From: an uncultured Pedobacter sp.
Lineage (GTDB): Bacteria > Bacteroidota > Bacteroidia > Sphingobacteriales > Sphingobacteriaceae
NCBI GenBank assembly: GCA_938008555.1
Contig: CALLKE010000220.1
Coordinates: 1-19,853, forward strand
Length of the DNA stretch: 19,853 nucleotides
Direction of reading: 5' to 3'
Program-made: the position numbers and the translations under genes
Notes under the pieces: generated by a model
What the model saw: only the letters and a program-made list of their open reading frames with translations
Database searches by the model: none
What the model was told of the DNA's origin: nothing
In this document: positions 15,542 to 19,853 of the stretch, in pieces
Layout: each line of letters begins with the position of its first letter
How positions within the stretch are numbered: the stretch's first letter is position 1

Positions 15542-16834
15542 ATGAATGTATTTTGGTTCAGACGAGATTTACGTCTTGAGGATAATCACGCGTTCTTTCA
15601 TGCACTAAACTATGCTAAAGAGGTGCTGCCTATCTTTATTTTTGATGAAATCATTTTAGATCAATTGCCTCAAGATGATGCACGTGTCACTTTTATACAC
15701 CAGCTCTTAGCGGGAATAAATTTAACCTTGCAAAAACAGGGTAAATCACTCGCTACTTTCTACGGTGAGCCTGCAATTGTTTGGAAACAATTACTAGCAA
15801 AGAACCACATCAAAAATGTTTTTATCAACGGGGATTATGAGCCCTACGCCCGAAAAAGAGACCAAGCTATTGATGAGCTTTTGCAATCAAAAGGCATTAC
15901 CCTAAAAAGCTATAAAGACCAAGTTATTTTTGAGAAAAACGACATCATCAAAACAGATGGAAGCCCTTACGTTGTTTATACTCCTTTTTCAAAAAAATGG
16001 AAAGAAAGATTCACCGAAGCTGAGTTAGAGAATTTTCCCTCCGAAAAACTATTACATCATATCAGTAACCACGCATATCCTTTTTTAAGTTTAGATGAGA
16101 TTGGTTTTTCAAAATCAAAAATAAAAGTCCGTCCTTTTGATATCTCAGATAATTTAATTGAGCATTATTCAGAAACGCGCGATTTTCCCGCTTTAGCAAA
16201 AACATCGATGCTCGGTCCATATTTACGTTTTGGAGCAGTATCTATTCGCCAAATAATTGCAAGAACAATTCATACAAAAAATCAGGCTTTTTTAAACGAA
16301 TTAATCTGGCGAGAGTTTTTCATGCAAATTTTGTGGCATTTTCCTCATACCAGTACTAAAAGCTTCAAGCCTCAGTATGACGATATTCAATGGGAGAATA
16401 ATGATATCAAATTTCAGAAGTGGTGTAGTGGAAACACGGGCTACCCCCTTGTGGATGCAGGCATGCGTGAATTAAATCAAACAGGCTACATGCATAATCG
16501 GGTACGAATGGTTGTAGCTAGTTTTTTGTGTAAACATTTACTAATTGATTGGCGGTGGGGTGAGTCTTATTTAGCTAATAAGTTACTTGACTATGAACAA
16601 TCGAGCAATGTGGGGAATTGGCAATGGGCTGCAGGAAGTGGAGTTGATGCGGCCCCCTACTTTAGAATATTTAATCCTACCACACAGATACAGAAATTTG
16701 ACAAGGCGCATCATTATATCAAAAAATGGGTTCCAGAATTAAACGATTTATCGTATCCAGAACCCATTGTTGATCATAAAGAAGCTAGAGAGCGATGCCT
16801 CAAAATGTATAAAAAAGCAGTCGAAAGAGATTAG
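15542..16834 (+). CDS. phrB: Deoxyribodipyrimidine photolyase (class I, cryptochrome/photolyase family)
   Basis: This flavoprotein uses blue light to split cyclobutane pyrimidine dimers. It has 430 residues. The N-terminal antenna domain begins VFWFRRDLRLEDN (3-15). The FAD domain has TSMLGPYLRFG (221-231), ELIWREFF (253-260), GNTGYPLVDAGMRELNQTGYMHNRVRM (298-323), DYEQSSNVGNWQW (350-362) and AAPYFRIFNP (370-379). The electron-transfer tryptophan triad of the E. coli enzyme (W306, W359, W382) aligns with W284, W337 and W360 with the same spacings of 53 and 23, so photoreduction should be intact. It is the third gene after the AhpD-like and ATL genes and stops 5 bases before the end of the convergent tyrS, with no terminator visible between them. 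A cryptochrome role is less likely because of the close match to CPD photolyases. Confidence 0.93.
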   Translation: MNVFWFRRDLRLEDNHAFFHALNYAKEVLPIFIFDEIILDQLPQDDARVTFIHQLLAGINLTLQKQGKSLATFYGEPAIVWKQLLAKNHIKNVFINGDYEPYARKRDQAIDELLQSKGITLKSYKDQVIFEKNDIIKTDGSPYVVYTPFSKKWKERFTEAELENFPSEKLLHHISNHAYPFLSLDEIGFSKSKIKVRPFDISDNLIEHYSETRDFPALAKTSMLGPYLRFGAVSIRQIIARTIHTKNQAFLNELIWREFFMQILWHFPHTSTKSFKPQYDDIQWENNDIKFQKWCSGNTGYPLVDAGMRELNQTGYMHNRVRMVVASFLCKHLLIDWRWGESYLANKLLDYEQSSNVGNWQWAAGSGVDAAPYFRIFNPTTQIQKFDKAHHYIKKWVPELNDLSYPEPIVDHKEARERCLKMYKKAVERD

Positions 16835-16839
16835 AAGAC

Positions 16840-18123
16840 CTACACTATGATTAGTAGAAAATAATTCTTCTTACCCTTTTGAACCACCAAGTATTGATCA
16901 TTGATCAACTGATTAACATCAAAGATTTGGTTTGCGTCACTAAGTTTCTCCTTATTGATAGAGACTCCTCCTCCCTGTATCATTTTTCGGGCCTCTCCTT
17001 TTGATGTAAATACGCCAGCCTTTTCGGCCAAAAGATCAGTTGCATGAATGCCAACTATTAACTCAGCTTTGGCAATTTTAAATTGTGGTACACCGTCAAA
17101 AACATCCAATATCTCTGTATCACTTAGACTTTTTAAAAATTCTAAAGAACCATTTCCAAAAAGAAAATCAGAGGTTTTGATCGCCATTTGTAAAGCTTCT
17201 TTCGAGTGTACTCGAACCGTTATTTCATTTGCTAAAGCCTTTTGCAAGATTCGCAAATGTGGAGCAAGTGCATGCTCCTGTTCCAAGGCTTCTATCTCTT
17301 CTTTCGATTTGAGTGTAAAGATTCGAATCCATGATTGAGCATCATCATCACTCGTATTTATCCAAAATTGATAAAACTTATAAGGTGATGTTTTGGCAGG
17401 ATCCAGCCAAATAGCACCGCTTTCTGTTTTCCCAAATTTGGTTCCATCGGCTTTTTTAATAAGCTGTGTAGTAATTGCAAATGCGGAAGCTCCCCCTTTT
17501 CGACGAATTAATTCGGTACCTGTGACAATATTTCCCCACTGATCAGATCCTCCCATCTGTACTTGACAGTTTCTTTCTTTCCAGAGATAGTAAAAATCAT
17601 ACCCCTGAACAAGTTGATAGCTAAACTCAGTAAAAGACATCCCGGCCTCACCTTCCAGGCGCTTACGCACTGAGTCTTTAGCCATCATATAATTGACCGT
17701 AATATGCTTCCCAACATCACGTATAAAATCCAAGAAATTAAACTCTTTAAACCAGTCATAATTATTGACCATTAATGCACTATTGGCACCACAATCAAAA
17801 TCTAAAAATTTTTTCAACTGAGCTTCCAAACACTGAACATGATGACTTAATATTTCTTCTGATAACAAATTACGTTCAGCAGATTTCCCAGAAGGATCAC
17901 CTACCATACCCGTTGCACCACCTACCAAAGCAACCGGCTTGTGCCCAGCACGCTGAAAATGAATCAAAGTCATGATTTGAGTGAGATGCCCCACATGAAG
18001 TGAATCTGCTGTAGGATCAAATCCAATATAGCCTGCAGTCATTTGTTTATTTAACTGTTCTTCAGTCCCCGGCATTATATCATGCAACATGCCCCGCCAA
18101 CGTAATTCTTCTATAAAATTCAT
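16840..18123 (-). CDS. tyrS: Tyrosyl-tRNA synthetase
   Basis: This class I synthetase charges tRNA-Tyr. It has 427 residues, the normal bacterial length. The HIGH motif is HVGH (43-46) after GFDPTADSL, the tyrosine pocket contains QGYDFYYL and GGSDQWGN (191-198), and the KMSKS loop is KFGKT (229-233, TyrRS form KFGKS). A C-terminal S4 RNA-binding domain carries AGVFTSKGEARKMIQGGGVSIN. I chose the ATG at 18123: AAGGA sits 6 bases upstream of it. The frame also opens at a TTG at 18129, but that would abut the ribosome site directly. Its promoter seems to lie in 18124-18250, shared with the divergent secreted-protein gene. Housekeeping function and position mark it as core chromosome. Confidence 0.96.
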   Translation of the reverse strand: MNFIEELRWRGMLHDIMPGTEEQLNKQMTAGYIGFDPTADSLHVGHLTQIMTLIHFQRAGHKPVALVGGATGMVGDPSGKSAERNLLSEEILSHHVQCLEAQLKKFLDFDCGANSALMVNNYDWFKEFNFLDFIRDVGKHITVNYMMAKDSVRKRLEGEAGMSFTEFSYQLVQGYDFYYLWKERNCQVQMGGSDQWGNIVTGTELIRRKGGASAFAITTQLIKKADGTKFGKTESGAIWLDPAKTSPYKFYQFWINTSDDDAQSWIRIFTLKSKEEIEALEQEHALAPHLRILQKALANEITVRVHSKEALQMAIKTSDFLFGNGSLEFLKSLSDTEILDVFDGVPQFKIAKAELIVGIHATDLLAEKAGVFTSKGEARKMIQGGGVSINKEKLSDANQIFDVNQLINDQYLVVQKGKKNYFLLIIV

Positions 18124-18129
18124 AATCAA

Positions 18130-18134
18130 TCCTT
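18130..18134 (-). promoter_or_regulatory. tyrS: Ribosome binding site of tyrS
   Basis: AAGGA on the minus strand, with 6 bases to the ATG at 18123, decides the start over the in-frame TTG at 18129. It stands out because clear Shine-Dalgarno sites are rare in this window. Confidence 0.6.
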
Positions 18135-18145
18135 ATTACAGTCGG

Positions 18146-18153
18146 CAAAGATA
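18146..18153 (-). promoter_or_regulatory. tyrS: Candidate -7 promoter element of tyrS
   Basis: The minus strand reads TATCTTTG, an exact fit to the Bacteroidota -7 consensus TAnnTTTG, 22 bases upstream of the tyrS ATG. No convincing TTG at the -33 position was found, so only the -7 box is claimed. Confidence 0.4.
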
Positions 18154-18250
18154 AAAATTGCATTTACTAACTGGGTTTACCCTGCCCTTTCTTGAAAAAC
18201 TTAACCTTAAAAAATTTATCTATTTTTTTAACTTTAATGAAATTTTTTAA

Positions 18251-19750
18251 ATGAAAAAATTAATTCTATACATATCCTTTGTTCTAATAAGTCAACTTGG
18301 GTATGCACAAGGAAATAATTGTAGTACTGCTCAAGCATTGCTAGATCAACCCAGTGAACTTAATTATTGTTCAGCAGATACAGCATATACCACAACAGGA
18401 TCGTCCAATGGAACAGTTTGGTTTAAGTTTGTCGCAAATCGATCTAATATCAATATCACAGTGGTTGGTCATGGTGACAATCCAAATGCGACCTTATTAT
18501 CACCTACTATTTCACTTTATACAAATTGTAATGGCGGTACGGTTGCGGCTACTGCTACAACAGTAGTCAATAATGGAAATTTATACACCGGCGGTTTAGA
18601 TATCGGGCAAACTTATTATTTCAGTGTATCAGGTACAAACACTGGGACTTTTAGACTCTGTATTAATAATTACACTCCCATACTATCTGTTGGTCAAGAT
18701 TGTTCAACAGCAGCCTTTTTATGCAATACACAAACATTTTCACAAATAGAGATGCAGGGATTTGGAAACATTCGAGAAAGTTTTGGTGCATGTACTAGTG
18801 GAGATGGCTTGGAATCAAACAGCGAATGGTATAAGTGGACTGCAGCAAATAATGGGACTTTAACTTTTCTATTAACACCATCTGCCAATGATGATATTGA
18901 TTGGGCGCTGTTCGACTTAGGAACAAGTGGTGACTGTACATCTTCAGCATTATCGGCAAAATCCATTCGTTGCTCCATTTTCGGCGGTCCACAATGCAAT
19001 CCCCCAAAGCTTCAAACAGGGCTCAGTATAACATCTACTTCATTGGCAGAACCTACAGGCAATTGTGTTCCCGGTGAGGATGGATTTACAGAATTTATTA
19101 CAGTGCAGCAAAATCATGTATACGCTTTAATGGTCAATAATTTTAGCGGCACCAATCACACTTTTACACTTTCATTTGGAGGTACTGCTACATTTTTAGG
19201 ACCAGTAGCTAAGATCAATTTCTCACAAAGCATACCCAATACATCCATCTATACGTTCCAAAGCCTTTCGAGTAATTACACTAATCTAAAATGGACATTT
19301 GGCGATGGTGCAAGTATGAGCACAGCCACTAGCCCAGGACCCTTTAATATCATTTATAACACACCCGGAACCAAAACCGTTGTTTTAGAAGCTAAAAATA
19401 GCTCTGGATGTTCTACCGTCGATTACGTCACCTTTACTATTGGAGAGATTACACCTACTAAAGCACCTGAAGTTGCAATCAAGCCAGCCAATTTATTTAC
19501 GCCCAATGGCGATGGAATTCATGATCAATGGGAAATAAATGGAATAGCTAATTACCCCGGTTGTATTATAAAAATATTTAATAGGTGGGGGTATCAGGTA
19601 TATTCTTCTATTGGGTATTCGACCCCTTGGGATGGTACTTTTCAGGGGCTTTTTGGTAATGCCGATTTACCTGCTGGCACCTATTATTATGAAATAGACC
19701 TTAAAAATGGATACCAACCTATCGAGGGTTATGTTGCTATTATCAGATAA
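18251..19750 (+). CDS. Secreted PKD-domain protein with type IX secretion (type B) C-terminal domain
   Basis: This 499-residue exported protein starts with a signal peptide (KK at 2-3, hydrophobic core 4-14, probable cleavage after A19 in GYAQG). Two repeated jelly-roll-like regions follow, about 20-145 and 150-315; each opens with a C-S-T-A pattern and has a W-x-K/F segment (VWFKFV, EWYKWT) and many cysteines, resembling pre-peptidase C-terminal-type domains. A PKD domain lies at about 320-400 (WTFGDG, PGTKTVVL). The end (about 413-499) is a CHU_C/gliding-motility-type domain with NLFTPNGDGIHDQWEI, KIFNRWGYQVY, WDGTFQG and LPAGTYYYEI, which sends the protein through the type IX system to the cell surface. 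No enzyme active site is seen, so an adhesin or surface-matrix role is likely. It is divergent from tyrS by 127 bp. An AT-rich leader precedes the ATG, without a clear ribosome site. Confidence 0.9.
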   Translation: MKKLILYISFVLISQLGYAQGNNCSTAQALLDQPSELNYCSADTAYTTTGSSNGTVWFKFVANRSNINITVVGHGDNPNATLLSPTISLYTNCNGGTVAATATTVVNNGNLYTGGLDIGQTYYFSVSGTNTGTFRLCINNYTPILSVGQDCSTAAFLCNTQTFSQIEMQGFGNIRESFGACTSGDGLESNSEWYKWTAANNGTLTFLLTPSANDDIDWALFDLGTSGDCTSSALSAKSIRCSIFGGPQCNPPKLQTGLSITSTSLAEPTGNCVPGEDGFTEFITVQQNHVYALMVNNFSGTNHTFTLSFGGTATFLGPVAKINFSQSIPNTSIYTFQSLSSNYTNLKWTFGDGASMSTATSPGPFNIIYNTPGTKTVVLEAKNSSGCSTVDYVTFTIGEITPTKAPEVAIKPANLFTPNGDGIHDQWEINGIANYPGCIIKIFNRWGYQVYSSIGYSTPWDGTFQGLFGNADLPAGTYYYEIDLKNGYQPIEGYVAIIR

Positions 19751-19798
19751 TAAATCTAAGTCAAAACATATTTGGTATACGAGCGGGGATGAATTACC

Positions 19799-19814
19799 GG
19801 TAGTGTATCTAAAT
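19799..19814 (+). repeat. Left terminal inverted repeat of IS1-family element
   Basis: This 16-base repeat pairs with the reverse complement of 613-628 at 15 of 16 positions; the difference is A for G at the ninth base. Confidence 0.7.
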
Positions 19815-19853
19815 GTATGATAGGTAATATTTGGACAAAATATGATCGAAAAT
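19799..19853 (+). mobile_element. Left end of a second IS1-family element (cut by window edge)
   Basis: The sequence from 19799 begins GGTAGTGTATCTAAAT, matching the inverted repeat of the element at 1-628 with one mismatch in 16. Reading on, an ATG at 19842 opens a frame (M-I-E-N) to the window edge, 43 bases into the element, which fits the distance from left end to transposase start in IS1 elements. Read in the other direction it does not resemble the transposase C-terminus found at 560-618. It is therefore probably a left end in the same orientation as the first copy. It lies 48 bases after the stop of the secreted-protein gene. Confidence 0.65.

Noticed and set aside
16834..16840. Terminator between the photolyase and tyrS genes
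   Set aside because: Only 5 bases separate the two stops and no hairpin with a T run is visible there. The same applies to the 1998-2008 overlap of the convergent glycosyltransferase genes.
18192..18236. Promoter for the secreted-protein gene (TTG at 18192, TAACTTTA at 18229)
   Set aside because: The spacing of 34 bases is too long for a Bacteroidota promoter and the -7 box lacks the final G.
1..19853. A composite IS1 transposon carrying the whole window
   Set aside because: The interior contains tyrS and trmB, core housekeeping genes, and spans over 19 kb. No target duplication can be compared because the outer ends lie outside. Kept only as an observation about flanking IS copies.

Overview
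The window is AT-rich DNA from a member of the Bacteroidota. The clearest evidence is the gene at 18251-19750, a secreted protein ending in the gliding-motility-type (type B) C-terminal domain that type IX secretion uses. Promoter-like sites of the Bacteroidota form (TAnnTTTG) in front of trmB and tyrS, and generally weak Shine-Dalgarno sequences, agree with this. Genus cannot be fixed from the sequence.

Layout. Positions 1-628 are the right part of an IS1-family insertion sequence (transposase cut by the window edge, then its right inverted repeat). Positions 866-2008 hold a plus-strand family-4 glycosyltransferase. A long minus-strand gene train runs from 13895 down to 1998: GDP-L-fucose synthase (fcl), a GDPD-like TIM-barrel protein, a HAD phosphatase, a SAM methyltransferase, a 716-residue membrane glycosyltransferase fused to a phosphoribulokinase-like kinase, a RhaD-type class II aldolase, two tandem NTP-transferase paralogues, a DPM1-like family-2 glycosyltransferase, and two polytopic GT-C-type proteins. 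Gaps inside it are 0-84 bp, with several overlaps. From 14010 the plus strand carries trmB, a 5'-decayed AhpD-like (carboxymuconolactone decarboxylase) gene, an alkyltransferase-like DNA-repair protein and a photolyase. tyrS (minus) converges on the photolyase and is divergent from the type IX secretion cargo gene. The last 55 bases (19799-19853) are the left end of a second IS1-family copy in the same orientation. No stretch of more than 300 bases lacks a gene; I saw no tRNA, rRNA, CRISPR array or riboswitch.

How it may work. The minus-strand train looks like part of a surface-polysaccharide locus. A kinase, an aldolase, two nucleotidyltransferases, a phosphatase, a GDPD-like hydrolase and a methyltransferase would make and activate an unusual building block. 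The DPM1-like enzyme would load a sugar on a polyprenyl phosphate carrier, and the three GT-C-type membrane proteins would use such donors. This pathway is inferred from families and gene order; the substrate is unknown. No flippase (Wzx), chain-length regulator or initiating transferase is visible, so the locus is either incomplete here or continues elsewhere.

The most striking signal is an 11-G tract in frame inside the glycosyltransferase-kinase fusion gene. A change of one G either way gives a stop within 8-17 codons, so it is a candidate phase-variation switch for the surface glycan.
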